Assembly (NCBI GenBank): GCA_021793235.1
Contig: JAJYTD010000009.1
Span: 57,713-121,712, forward strand
DNA from: Actinomycetes bacterium
GTDB lineage: Bacteria; Actinomycetota; Actinomycetes; Streptosporangiales; Streptosporangiaceae
DNA length: 64,000 nt
Direction of reading: 5' to 3'
Positions 56,115-64,000 of the stretch are shown here, piece by piece (position 1 is the stretch's first letter; the number at the start of each line of letters is the position of its first letter). The position numbers were made by a program, and so were the translations under genes. The notes beneath the pieces are model-generated. The model did not search any database. It had not been told where the DNA came from and worked only from the letters and a program-made list of their open reading frames with translations.

Positions 56115-57412
56115 CCATACGCGCAGGGACCGCGAGAGAGACACCGCCGAACACGTACCCGAAGCGGTCGCGGTTCGACCCGACCCGACTGCTGCTGACC
56201 GTCCTGGCAGTCGGCTTCGCCGGCGGATCGCTGCTGTGGACGACCCTCACCGGGCTCGTTGAGCCCTACGCCGCCCTCGCCTTCGGCGTCCTCATCGCGG
56301 CCGGGGAGCTGGCGCGCATCACCCTGCCCGGCCACCGCGAGGTAGCGCCGATCGCGTCGGCGGCCGCCATCGGTTATACGTTTCTCTCCGCCATCGGCGG
56401 CGTCGCGGCCCACCACACCGCCTGGCAGGTCATCGCCGTGGTCTCCGCCGGGCTCGCACTGGGCGAGCTGCCGCACATCGCTGTCGGCCGCATGCCCCAG
56501 TGGAGCGACCTCGCCCGGCGGATACTGAGCGTGGTGGCGATAGCGCTGACGTTTCGCCCGTTCATCGCCCGCGTTCCGGCACCGCCGGAAGGGGCGTGGT
56601 GGCCGGTGCTGACCGTGATGGCCGCTTTGGTCGTCGTGGTCTGGCTCGGCGACGCCGCTATCGCCGCGGCCATCCGCGCCGAACGGCTGCGTACACGTGT
56701 GGGTGTGGCTTTCCGCGACGAACTGCGGGCGCAGCTCGGTATCGGGACGGCCATCGGCTCCACCGGTATTCTGCTCGCCTTGGCGAGCACGGTAACGGAT
56801 CTGGTGGGCCTCTTGGCGTTCACCGTCCCTCTCCTGGTCACCCAGGTGGCCTTTCGGCGGTTCGCCGAGATCCGGCTGACGTACCTGCAGACCGTGCGCG
56901 CCCTCTCACGCGTCACCGAGGTCGGCGGGTATGTCGAGACGGGGCACTCGCGCCGTGTCAGCAAGCTGGCCACCGACATCGGGTGCGAACTCGGCATGCG
57001 CGAGTCAGAGCTGCTGGAGCTGGAGTACGCGGCGCTGATGCACGACATCGGCCAACTGTCCCTACGCGACCCGATCGCCAGCGGAGCCACCGTCCTCGCG
57101 GCACCGCGGGAACAGCGGCGTATCGCCGAGCTCGGGTCGGCGGTCATCCGCGAAACCGGAGTGCTCGACGCCGTTGCGGAACTGGTGCGCCGCCAGTGCG
57201 AGCCCTGCAGCGGCGAGGGGGAGGGCGGGCAACCGCCGCTGGGCAGCCGCATCATCAAGGTCGCCAACGCTTTCGATGATCTTGTGGGGGAATCCACCGA
57301 TCAGGATCGGACCGAGGCTGTTTTGGAACGGTTGCGCATGGACAGCGGAAGAGAGTACGACGCCGAAGTCGTCGAGGCGGCGGCCCGTGTGCTCACCCGG
57401 TCACCACGGTAG
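56111..57412 (+). CDS. Membrane HD-domain protein with degenerate GYP motif
   Basis: 433 residues; ATGA overlap with the HD-GYP gene. Same plan: about seven hydrophobic segments, then an HD domain with VETGHSRRVSKLA and ALMHDIGQLSL. The HHExxDGxGYP element is replaced by VRRQCEPCSGEGEG, so key ligands are missing, while the following IIKVANAFDDL helix survives. Probably a duplicated and decayed partner that could pair with its upstream neighbour. Activity doubtful. Confidence 0.87.
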   Translation: MTIRAGTARETPPNTYPKRSRFDPTRLLLTVLAVGFAGGSLLWTTLTGLVEPYAALAFGVLIAAGELARITLPGHREVAPIASAAAIGYTFLSAIGGVAAHHTAWQVIAVVSAGLALGELPHIAVGRMPQWSDLARRILSVVAIALTFRPFIARVPAPPEGAWWPVLTVMAALVVVVWLGDAAIAAAIRAERLRTRVGVAFRDELRAQLGIGTAIGSTGILLALASTVTDLVGLLAFTVPLLVTQVAFRRFAEIRLTYLQTVRALSRVTEVGGYVETGHSRRVSKLATDIGCELGMRESELLELEYAALMHDIGQLSLRDPIASGATVLAAPREQRRIAELGSAVIRETGVLDAVAELVRRQCEPCSGEGEGGQPPLGSRIIKVANAFDDLVGESTDQDRTEAVLERLRMDSGREYDAEVVEAAARVLTRSPR

Positions 57413-57492
57413 TGAGGACGCGGCCTACGCGGGGTACTGCCTTAAGATCAGCACGTCGGTTGAGAAGGCGTTCAGACGGAAATAGGGACAAC

Positions 57493-57705
57493 ATGGCTGA
57501 GATCCGTGCGGAGATGGTCGCCAACGTGTTCAAGGTGACGGCGGCGCCGGGCGACAGGGTCGACGCGGGCGCGGCCCTGTGCGTCCTGGAGTCCATGAAG
57601 ATGGAGATCCCGGTGCTCACCGAGGACCCCGGCACTGTTGTCAGCATCGACGTCGCTGAGGGCGATGTGGTGCAGGAGGGCGACCTGCTGGCGGTTGTCG
57701 AGTAG
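57493..57705 (+). CDS. Stand-alone biotin/lipoyl carrier protein (TB7.3-like)
   Basis: 70 residues, essentially one biotinyl domain. Attachment site ESMKMEI with Lys36; family length matches the mycobacterial 7-kDa biotinylated protein encoded between the sigH-rshA pair and pdtaS, the same context as here. It would carry biotin for an acyl-CoA carboxylase encoded elsewhere. Confidence 0.92.
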   Translation: MAEIRAEMVANVFKVTAAPGDRVDAGAALCVLESMKMEIPVLTEDPGTVVSIDVAEGDVVQEGDLLAVVE

Positions 57706-57757
57706 CCTCCCGGAGTCCGTGCGGCCGCCACCGCGCCCTGGGGTAGGTTCAAGGGCC

Positions 57758-58183
57758 ATGGCCGTCAATGAAGGACTGCGGGGCAGCGCGGAACTCGTGG
57801 TGTCCCAGGAGGACACCGCTGCCGCGCTGGGCAGCGGAGACGTGCCCGTGCTGGGCACCCCCAGGGCGCTGGCCCTTGCGGAGGCGGCGACCGTCGCGGC
57901 GGTCGCCGATCGGCTGGAGGCGGGGCGCACCACCGTCGGCACCGAGGTCGCGCTGACACATACCGCCGCCACCCCGGTCGGGGCCCGGGTACGGGCTGAG
58001 GCCCTGCTCCGCCTGGTCGACGGCAAGCGGCTGGTGTTCGACGTCGCCGTCGCCCAGGACAACCGGACGGTCGCCCGGGGAACGGTCGAACGCGTCATCG
58101 TCGACCGCGACCGCTTCCTGTCGGCCGCGGCCGGGCCGGGTCTTGGGGGGTCGGAGACGACCGCCCCGCACCCCGGCCCGTAG
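57758..58183 (+). CDS. Hot-dog thioesterase (FlK-like)
   Basis: 141 residues. GTPRALALAEAATVAAVADRL followed by TTVGTEVALTHTAATPVG matches the fluoroacetyl-CoA thioesterase-like family, with candidate catalytic Thr, Glu and His in that order. Substrate is likely another short acyl-CoA. TAGGTT ends 8 nt before the ATG (57744-57749), so the leader may be minimal. Convergent with the TPP enzyme gene, 4 bp between stops. Confidence 0.82.
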   Translation: MAVNEGLRGSAELVVSQEDTAAALGSGDVPVLGTPRALALAEAATVAAVADRLEAGRTTVGTEVALTHTAATPVGARVRAEALLRLVDGKRLVFDVAVAQDNRTVARGTVERVIVDRDRFLSAAAGPGLGGSETTAPHPGP

Positions 58184-58187
58184 CGGT

Positions 58188-59849
58188 TCAGACCCCCATG
58201 GTCTTGCGGGGATAGACGTTCTCCGGGTCGGTGGCGATGTTGACCATGTAGGGGACGTCCGAGTCGAAGGCGCGGCGCAGCGCCGGCCCGATCTCCGCGG
58301 GGTCGGTGACCAGTTCGCCGCCGCCTCCCAGCGCCCGTACCACCTCGTCGTAGCGGGTCTGCGGGGTGAGTTCGGTGATGACGTCGTAGCCGTAGACCAG
58401 CTGCATCGGTGCCTTCTCCAGGCCCCAGATACCGTTGTTGCCGCAGACCATGACGACGGGCAGCCGGTGCCGGACGAGCGTGTCGACGTCCATCAGCGAG
58501 AACCCGGCGGCGCCGTCTCCCAGGAGCGTCACCACCTGTGAGGAGGGGCGCGCCAGGCGGGCGGCGATGGAGTAGCCCATTCCCGTGCCCAGGCAGCCGA
58601 AGGGGCCCGGGTCGAGCCAGTTGCCGGGGCGCTTGGGTTCGACGTACTTGCCCGCGTAGGAGACGAAGTCGCCGCCGTCCCCGATGACCACGGCGTCGTC
58701 GTCCAGGATCCGGTTGAGCTCGCCGTAGATGCGGGCCGGATGGATCGGGTCGGCGTCGCTGGCCAGGGCGTCGGCGTCGCTGGCGGCAGCGGCGGCAGCG
58801 GCCTCGGCCAGACCGGTCCGCCAGGCTTCCACCGCGGTGCCGGGCTTGGCGGCGTCCCCGATCCCGCGGAGCGCGGCCGACAGGTCGCCCGCGACCGACC
58901 CGGCAAGGGTCAGGTGCGTCGCGATCTGGCCGGGGGCGTCGACGACGTGCGCCACCTTGGCCAATGGCGCACCGTCTTTGCCGCCGAACATGCCGTGGCC
59001 CAGTCGGAAGTCCAGCGGCGTTCCGACGACGACGACCAGATCGGCACCGCCCAAGGCCATGCCCCGGGCGCGGTTGGCCAGGAGCGGATGTCCCGCGGGC
59101 AGCACACCGCGCCCCTGCCCGTTGGTGATGACGGGAATGCCCAATTCCTCGGCGACCGCCAAAGCGGTCTCCTCGGCGCCGTCCATCCAGACGTCGGAAC
59201 CGTAGACGAGTACGGGCCGTCGCGCCTCGCTGATCAGCCGGGCGATCTGTGCGACCCGATCGGGATCGGGGGTGCGGTCCGCGGGTGCGGGGCCGCCGCC
59301 GAGGTCGACTTCCGCCTGGTCGTAGAGCCGGTCCATGGGCACGTCGACGAACACGGGGCCGCGGTGGGCGTCGTTGGCCAGCAGGAACGCCTCGTCCATG
59401 GCCGAACCGATCGCGTCTGTCGCGTGCACGGTCCATGCGCGCTTGGTGATCGGAGCGAGCAATGGGGGCTGGTCGAGTTCCTGCAGCAGGCCTTGGCCCC
59501 AGCGGCTGTCGGGTGCGCGGCCACCGACGACGACCAGTGGAGACCCGCTGAAGTGGGCCGTGGCGACCCCGCTGACGACGTTGGTGACCCCGGGGCCCGC
59601 GGTGGCGACGGCCAGCCCGGCGCGCCGGGTGAGCTTGCCGATGCCTTCGGCGCCGAAGACGGCCGTCTGCTCATGGCGGACGTCCAACAGCCGCATGGTG
59701 GGTTCGGGTTGGACCGCGCCGTCGTAGAGGGGGAACACGTGCCCGCCGCTCAGGGTGAACATGGTGTCGATGCCGTGGTGGCGGGCCACCGCCACGGCGT
59801 GGGCGCCGCCGTGGCCCGTGAGGGGGCCAAAGAACGGGGACGTGCTCAT
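58188..59849 (-). CDS. Thiamine-diphosphate-dependent enzyme, acetolactate-synthase-like
   Basis: 553 residues. ThDP-binding N domain with catalytic Glu in DVRHEQTAVFGAEG, central domain, and C domain with GDGAAGFSLMDVDTL...NNGIW, the ThDP/Mg motif. Three domains are complete. It resembles the acetolactate synthase, oxalyl-CoA decarboxylase and benzaldehyde lyase branch; no small regulatory subunit (ilvN) or ilvC is near, so a valine-synthesis role is unlikely. Lies between a thioesterase and DasR. Confidence 0.85.
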   Translation of the reverse strand: MSTSPFFGPLTGHGGAHAVAVARHHGIDTMFTLSGGHVFPLYDGAVQPEPTMRLLDVRHEQTAVFGAEGIGKLTRRAGLAVATAGPGVTNVVSGVATAHFSGSPLVVVGGRAPDSRWGQGLLQELDQPPLLAPITKRAWTVHATDAIGSAMDEAFLLANDAHRGPVFVDVPMDRLYDQAEVDLGGGPAPADRTPDPDRVAQIARLISEARRPVLVYGSDVWMDGAEETALAVAEELGIPVITNGQGRGVLPAGHPLLANRARGMALGGADLVVVVGTPLDFRLGHGMFGGKDGAPLAKVAHVVDAPGQIATHLTLAGSVAGDLSAALRGIGDAAKPGTAVEAWRTGLAEAAAAAAASDADALASDADPIHPARIYGELNRILDDDAVVIGDGGDFVSYAGKYVEPKRPGNWLDPGPFGCLGTGMGYSIAARLARPSSQVVTLLGDGAAGFSLMDVDTLVRHRLPVVMVCGNNGIWGLEKAPMQLVYGYDVITELTPQTRYDEVVRALGGGGELVTDPAEIGPALRRAFDSDVPYMVNIATDPENVYPRKTMGV

Positions 59850-59966
59850 CGGGGTGTCACGCTCCTAACGACCGGGCGCCTAACTTACTGATTGGTAACC
59901 CTAGTCAGGCGCCCTATCGCCCGGCAAGAGGCTCGGTTCAGCCTTTCACGGTGCTCAACAGGCGTC

Positions 59967-60710
59967 CTACTCATCCCGGGGCGGCCGCAGCCGGGTGACG
60001 AACTTGTAGCGGTCGCCGCGGTAGAGCGAGCGCACCCACTCCACGGGATGGCCATCGGCGTCGAAGCTGTGCTGGCAGTGCAGCACGAGCGGAAGGCCGA
60101 CGTCGACCCCCAGGAGGCGGGCCTCGTTCGGGGTCGCCAGAACGGTTTCGATCGCCGCCTCGGCCTCGGCCAGCCGGACGTCATAGGCACTGACCAGAGC
60201 CTCGTACAGCGAGGCGTAGCGGTCCAGTTGGCGGCGCAGCCCCGGAAACCGTCGGGCCGCGAGGTGCGCGGTCTCCACAGCCATGGGTTCACCGTTGGCC
60301 AGCCGAAGCCGCTCGATACGCAGCACCCGCCCGCCTGAGCGGATCGCCAGCAGCTCGGCCAACTGGTCGTCGGCGTTGATGTAGCTGACATCGAGGATGC
60401 GGGTCGCCGGGTGCAGGCCGTGCGAGCGCATCTCTTGTGTGTAACTCGTCAGTTGGAGTACCTGTGCGACCTTGGGCTTGGCCACGAACGTGCCCTTGCC
60501 CTGGATGCGCAGCAGGCGCCCTTCGACCACCATCTCGGTCAGTGCCTGGCGCACGGTGGTCCGGGATGTGCCGAACTGTGTGGCAAGCGCCCGTTCCGGG
60601 GGAACCGGGTTGCCGGCCGGCATGGCCTCGATCAGTTCTAGGAGTAACTTCTTGACCTGGTAATACTTTGGAACTCGAGGGCCGTCATCGAGAGTCTGCT
60701 GACCCGTCAC
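59967..60710 (-). CDS. dasR: DasR-type GntR/HutC regulator
   Basis: 247 residues from a GTG at 60710, 8 nt after GGAGG; a GTG five codons upstream overlaps that site. N-terminal winged helix [51 protein letters not shown], then a UTRA ligand domain ending [18 protein letters not shown]. The sequence follows S. coelicolor DasR closely as I remember it. DasR represses chitin and GlcNAc uptake and links them to development; its effector is glucosamine-6-phosphate. The dasABC sugar ABC genes are not next door. Confidence 0.9.
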   Translation of the reverse strand: MTGQQTLDDGPRVPKYYQVKKLLLELIEAMPAGNPVPPERALATQFGTSRTTVRQALTEMVVEGRLLRIQGKGTFVAKPKVAQVLQLTSYTQEMRSHGLHPATRILDVSYINADDQLAELLAIRSGGRVLRIERLRLANGEPMAVETAHLAARRFPGLRRQLDRYASLYEALVSAYDVRLAEAEAAIETVLATPNEARLLGVDVGLPLVLHCQHSFDADGHPVEWVRSLYRGDRYKFVTRLRPPRDE

Positions 60711-60741
60711 GTCGCTTTCCTCCACCGCTCACCCGGTCATT

Positions 60742-60757
60742 ATTGGTTTGGACCACT
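60742..60757. promoter_or_regulatory. dre-like DasR operator in the dasR-pdtaS intergenic region
   Basis: ATTGGTTTGGACCACT matches the dre consensus ACTGGTCTAGACCAGT at 12 of 16 positions, including both half-site cores. It lies between the divergent starts at 60710 and 60807. Confidence 0.6.
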
Positions 60758-60806
60758 GGTCGAGTACGTCCCTCGAGTATGCCCCCATCCATGGGATGAT
60801 TTGTGA

Positions 60807-62369
60807 GTGCCTCACCTCAGTGATCTGATCCGAAGGTATACGGCGCTCAAGACGGCGGATCTGGAGTGGTTTCACTCACTCGTCTCCGACTGGCAGCTCC
60901 TCGCGGATCTCTCCTTTGCCGACCTGGTCCTATGGGTGCGTCTGCGCGATGACACCGGCTGGGTCGCCATCTCCCAGATGCGCCCGACCACCGGCCCGAC
61001 CGCCTTCCAGGACGATCTCGTCGAGACTGTCCTGCGCGACGGTGCGCTCACGGCCACCGCTACCGCCGACAGCACGGTGCGGAGCCGGCTGCCGGGTCGG
61101 CGCACGCTGATCGACCGGGCATGGCAGGAGGGGCGGATCTGCCGGGAAGGCGACCCGGACTGGTCGGGCGGTGTTCCGGTACGTGAAGAAACGATCCCGG
61201 TGCGGCGGGAGGGCAAGCTCATCGCTGTGATCCAGCGCAGCACGAACCTCAGTTCCGCCCGTACGCCCAGCCGACTGGAGCTCACCTACCTGCAAAGCGC
61301 CAGCGACCTGGCGCAGATGATCGCTGAAGGGGAGTTCCCTTTCAGCGACCAGGGCCCATTGATGGTGCGGTCACCGCGGGTCGGCGATGGCCTGCTCCGG
61401 CTCGACCAGGACGGTGAAGTCGTCTACGCCAGCCCCAACGCGCTGTCGGCCTATCGCAGGCTCGGTCTGACCGCCGACCTTGTCGGGGCCCGACTGGCCC
61501 GGACCACGCTGGAACTGGCGGCTACGGGCGACGCCCGTGACGAGTTGCTGAACTGGACCGCGGGTGGCCGCATCCCGCAGGAGGCCGAGGTCGAAGGGCG
61601 TGGATCGACGATCCAGTTGCGCTCGATTCCGCTGGTCATCGGTGGCGTCCGGATCGGGGCACTGGTCATGGTCCGCGACGTCACCGAGCTGCGTCGCCGT
61701 GAGCGTGAGCTGATGACCAAGGATGCCACTATCCGTGAGATACATCACAGAGTGAAGAACAATCTGCAGACGGTCGCGGCACTGCTCCGCCTGCAGGCGC
61801 GGCGGTTGCACGTCCCCGAGGGGCGTGCGGCCCTGGACGAGGCGGTTCGCAGGGTCGGCTCGATCGCGATCGTGCACGAGATGCTGTCCCACACCCCCGA
61901 TGAGGTTGTGGATTTCGACGACATCGCGGACCGGGTCATCGAGATGGCGGCGGAGGTCTCCTCGACGGGAGTCCCGGTGGTGCCGCGCCGCGTAGGCCAG
62001 TTCGGATTGCTGTCGGCACTGGTCGCAACCCCGCTGTCGATGGTCCTGGCCGAGCTGGTGCAGAACGCCGTCGAGCACGGCCTGGGCCACGGACCCGGAA
62101 CCATCGAGGTCGCGGTGCGGCGTGAGGACCCGCCCCTGGAAGGGGGCGAGGCGGCGGGGCGGCTGCTGATAGAGGTGACCGATGATGGCGGAGGCCTGCC
62201 GGAGGACTTCGACATCGAGGGTGCCACGAGCCTGGGCCTGCAGATTGTTCGCACCCTCGTCGTGGGCGAACTCGGCGGATCACTGGAGATCAAGCCGCGG
62301 GAGGACAGCGGCACAAAGATCTTCATCGGACTTCCGGTCGACCAGAGCATGGGCTCTGGCAACCTCTGA
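60807..62369 (+). CDS. pdtaS: PdtaS-type sensor histidine kinase (GAF-PAS-HisKA_2)
   Basis: 520 residues, GTG start. No TM segments: GAF-like (about 20-170), PAS (about 190-290), then the HWE/HisKA_2 phosphoacceptor box REIHHRVKNNLQT with H313/H314, and a HATPase (ELVQNAVEHG, DDGGGLP, GLQIVRTLV). PdtaS phosphorylates the ANTAR regulator PdtaR in mycobacteria. Location beside whiB1 is conserved. PdtaR itself is not in the window; only a receiver-less ANTAR protein is present at 26.7 kb. Confidence 0.94.
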   Translation: MPHLSDLIRRYTALKTADLEWFHSLVSDWQLLADLSFADLVLWVRLRDDTGWVAISQMRPTTGPTAFQDDLVETVLRDGALTATATADSTVRSRLPGRRTLIDRAWQEGRICREGDPDWSGGVPVREETIPVRREGKLIAVIQRSTNLSSARTPSRLELTYLQSASDLAQMIAEGEFPFSDQGPLMVRSPRVGDGLLRLDQDGEVVYASPNALSAYRRLGLTADLVGARLARTTLELAATGDARDELLNWTAGGRIPQEAEVEGRGSTIQLRSIPLVIGGVRIGALVMVRDVTELRRRERELMTKDATIREIHHRVKNNLQTVAALLRLQARRLHVPEGRAALDEAVRRVGSIAIVHEMLSHTPDEVVDFDDIADRVIEMAAEVSSTGVPVVPRRVGQFGLLSALVATPLSMVLAELVQNAVEHGLGHGPGTIEVAVRREDPPLEGGEAAGRLLIEVTDDGGGLPEDFDIEGATSLGLQIVRTLVVGELGGSLEIKPREDSGTKIFIGLPVDQSMGSGNL

Positions 62370-62375
62370 CCCGGA

Positions 62376-62413
62376 CCAGGGATCCCCCCTTAAGGGGGGA
62401 TCGAGGTCCCTGG
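62376..62413. terminator. Bidirectional terminator between pdtaS and whiB1
   Basis: Inner palindrome gatcccccc-ttaa-ggggggatc (62381-62402), extended by ccaggg/ccctgg outside. Lies between convergent genes. Confidence 0.8.
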
Positions 62414-62444
62414 GAGGGGGTGCTAAGGAGCGGTCCGCACCCCG

Positions 62445-62699
62445 CTAAAGGGCGGTCCGTACTATCGGACGGGCGCGGCGACGCCTGAGGGCGCGTCGCT
62501 CGTCCTCGCCCATACCGCCCCAGACGCCTCCGTCCTGGCCGGTCTCCAATGCCCACTGCAGGCAGGCGGTGTTCACCGGGCACTGCCGACACACCTGTTT
62601 GGCCTCTTCGATTTGCATTACTGCCGGACCGGAATTCCCGATGGGGAAGAACAGTTCGGGGTCTTCGTCACGGCAGGCGGCGTGGTGGCGCCAGTCCAT
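62445..62699 (-). CDS. whiB1: WhiB1/WblE Fe-S transcriptional regulator
   Basis: 84 residues from the ATG at 62699 (GAGGAG 9 nt upstream), exactly the length of mycobacterial WhiB1; an ATG nine codons earlier is rejected. Starts MDWRHHAACRDEDPELFFP; cluster cysteines C9, C37, C40, C46; turn GGVWGGM; basic tail RRALRRRRAR. Binds SigA; in mycobacteria it is essential and its cluster reacts with NO. Upstream CRP-type palindrome. Confidence 0.96.
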   Translation of the reverse strand: MDWRHHAACRDEDPELFFPIGNSGPAVMQIEEAKQVCRQCPVNTACLQWALETGQDGGVWGGMGEDERRALRRRRARPIVRTAL

Positions 62700-63029
62700 G
62701 CGGGTCAACTCCTCACAGCGAGGCATTTCAGGGCGGGCGCTTCGTGAACTAATTCACAAACTCGACGCTAATAGGGCGGCACATCATTGTGGGCCCTCGT
62801 ATGCGTGCGCGCTCGCCCAGACGGGATCGTCCTCAGGATGCCCGGGTGGTCCGGTGGAGCCACTGCGTGCTCCCTGACCTCGGGTTATCCAGTTAATTCG
62901 CCCGTAACGTGCGGCAACACTTTGAGCTTGACAGGCTTGATCGGCGCATGCAAGAGCGCCCGTGGTCTATCCTGGCCAAGGGCGTGTCGTGTGTGTCACA
63001 AGGGCCTCTACCTGCGGATACTCCGCAAG
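62700..63029. other. Intergenic region upstream of whiB1
   Basis: 330 bp between whiB1 and the lipid kinase gene on the same strand. Holds the CRP-like site; the rest (including a TTGACA at 62928 on the plus strand without a matching -10) shows no gene. Confidence 0.5.
62743..62758. promoter_or_regulatory. CRP-like operator upstream of whiB1
   Basis: CGTGA-ACTAAT-TCACA (minus strand TGTGA-ATTAGT-TCACG) matches TGTGA-N6-TCACA at 9 of 10 positions, centred 51 bp before the whiB1 start. Confidence 0.6.
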
Positions 63030-63965
63030 TCAGCCAATGATCCGTAATGCCTTCGGAACTGACTCGACATTGACACGTGTCCGCGAACCGAGGTATTCAC
63101 CATCGATCTGGAACGACCGCGGTATTCGCGAACTGATCGTCAGCGCTTGCTGATCGTGCCACGCGACGTATCCGCGCCCATAGGGCGGTACCCCTTTGTG
63201 CGAGAGCATCTGCCGCAGCAGCCCGGCGGTGGTCAATGCGTGCAGCTGGGTGAGAGCGAACAGGTCCAGACCGAGCTCGAACCGCGAGCGCGGTGTCGGC
63301 TGCACCGGGACCGCGCCGGCGTAGGTCCACGGTGTGGTGTTCGTGACGAGCGCGAAGTACAGGTCCCGTACGGGGCCGCGGCCCGGGGCATCGATCTGCA
63401 GCGACGGGACCCGGACAGCACCCCTCAAGAACAGCTTCAGCGCGATCTGGGAGTAGAGCGCGGGAGAGGCGCGGCGGCCGAGCCTGCGCTGCCGTTCCAC
63501 CTCGTGCACCACCTCCGCGTCCCAGCCGAACCCGGCACAGAAAGTGAAGAACCGGTCGTCCTCGTCGCTGAGGACGCGGCCCAGACCGATCGTCCGCCGG
63601 GCCCCCGAACGCAGCGCCTCCAGCATGGCGCCAGTCGCTTCGATGGGATCGGCCGGTAGACCGAGCGCCCGGATGAACACGTTCGCGCTGCCGCCGGGAA
63701 GCGCCGCGTAACTGGGCCGGGGGAGTTCCGCCGGAGTGGAGAGCAGCCCGTTGACGACCTCGTTGACCGTGCCGTCGCCGCCGAGGCTGATAACCAGTTC
63801 GGCCCCGTTGGCCGCCGCGTCCCGGGCGAGCTCGCGGGCGTGGCCTCGGTACTCGGTCTGGACGACGCGCAGCTCCAGGTCGCGGGCGATGGCCCCCGCG
63901 ATCACGTCCCGGGCGCGAGGTGTGGTCGTGGTGGCCTGTGGATTGACGATGAACAGCGCACGCAC
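63030..63965 (-). CDS. Diacylglycerol-kinase-family lipid kinase
   Basis: 311 residues, GTG start. GGDGTVNEVVNGL is the nucleotide-binding DAGK signature, preceded by NPQATTTT and followed by LPGGSANVFIRALGLP; the C-terminal domain ends FQIDGEYLGSRTRVNVE. Phosphorylates diacylglycerol or a related lipid at the membrane face. A DAGK gene next to whiB1 is also found in mycobacteria. Confidence 0.93.
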   Translation of the reverse strand: MRALFIVNPQATTTTPRARDVIAGAIARDLELRVVQTEYRGHARELARDAAANGAELVISLGGDGTVNEVVNGLLSTPAELPRPSYAALPGGSANVFIRALGLPADPIEATGAMLEALRSGARRTIGLGRVLSDEDDRFFTFCAGFGWDAEVVHEVERQRRLGRRASPALYSQIALKLFLRGAVRVPSLQIDAPGRGPVRDLYFALVTNTTPWTYAGAVPVQPTPRSRFELGLDLFALTQLHALTTAGLLRQMLSHKGVPPYGRGYVAWHDQQALTISSRIPRSFQIDGEYLGSRTRVNVESVPKALRIIG

Positions 63966-64000
63966 CCCGACATTCTAGGTGTACTGACCATGGAGGTTGG

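Noticed and set aside
62928..62933. Consensus TTGACA on the plus strand opposite the whiB1 leader
   Set aside because: No -10 hexamer at suitable spacing; CAAGAG at 17 nt is not convincing.

Overview
The window is a GC-rich actinobacterial chromosome segment made almost entirely of conserved core genes, with no transposase, phage or CRISPR locus. WhiB7 and WhiB1/WblE, a sigma-R/RsrA pair, AdnAB, mycoredoxin, MoeZ, PdtaS and a DasR-type regulator place it among the Actinomycetia. The DasR and WblE proteins look Streptomyces-like, while the gene order (moeZ, ATL, adnA-adnB, nudC, mrx1, uvrD2, whiB7; rsgA-aroA; sigH/R, biotin carrier, pdtaS, whiB1) also matches the mycobacterial order I know. 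A Nocardiopsis/Streptosporangiales-type organism is my inference; no 16S gene is present.

Layout. 1-18 kb: C-terminal part of an HtrA-type protease, convergent Mrp ATPase, an ECF41 sigma factor, CPBP protease, a zinc-ribbon protein, PHP phosphoesterase, a degenerate metallo-beta-lactamase-fold protein, alpha/beta hydrolases, a DEAD-box RNA helicase that appears to start at CTG, a MiaE-like ferritin-fold protein, an MscS-like membrane protein, a TetR regulator, an acidic repeat protein, and MoeZ behind a sigma-R promoter. 18-30 kb: a DNA-repair block with an alkyltransferase-like protein, AdnA and AdnB (4-bp overlap), NudC, an ANTAR protein, mycoredoxin behind a sigma-R promoter, and UvrD2 overlapping a TesB thioesterase.

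30.9-32.1 kb is the whiB7 locus: a promoter with an AT-rich box, a leader of about 540 nt with an upstream ORF, a Rho-independent attenuator and a competing antiterminator, then whiB7 and a 52-residue basic protein. 32-43 kb: metallopeptidases, NUDIX, an epimerase, MoaE, a PDZ-S16 protease, and the large UPF0182 membrane protein. 42.9-44.0 kb holds two identical initiator tRNA genes, each with its own promoter and followed by a tandem array of 97-98 bp units; a long inverted repeat lies between them.

44-50 kb: lipoprotein, HisN, TetR, RsgA-AroA and an HMCES/YedK protein. 50-52 kb: a TPP riboswitch whose last helix carries the thiC ribosome-binding site. 52.7-54 kb: the redox module sigR-rsrA, with an autoregulatory promoter that would give a longer sigma-R isoform; sigma-R sites also precede moeZ and mrx1, tying three loci into a thiol-stress circuit. 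54-58 kb: a 28-residue peptide gene, an HD-GYP protein overlapping a partner with a decayed GYP motif, a biotin carrier and a FlK-like thioesterase. 58-64 kb: a TPP-dependent enzyme, DasR with a dre-like operator, the PdtaS sensor kinase, WhiB1 with a CRP-type palindrome upstream, and a lipid kinase.

Coordinates and motifs were read by eye; assignments rest on motif recognition and remembered families, not on searches.
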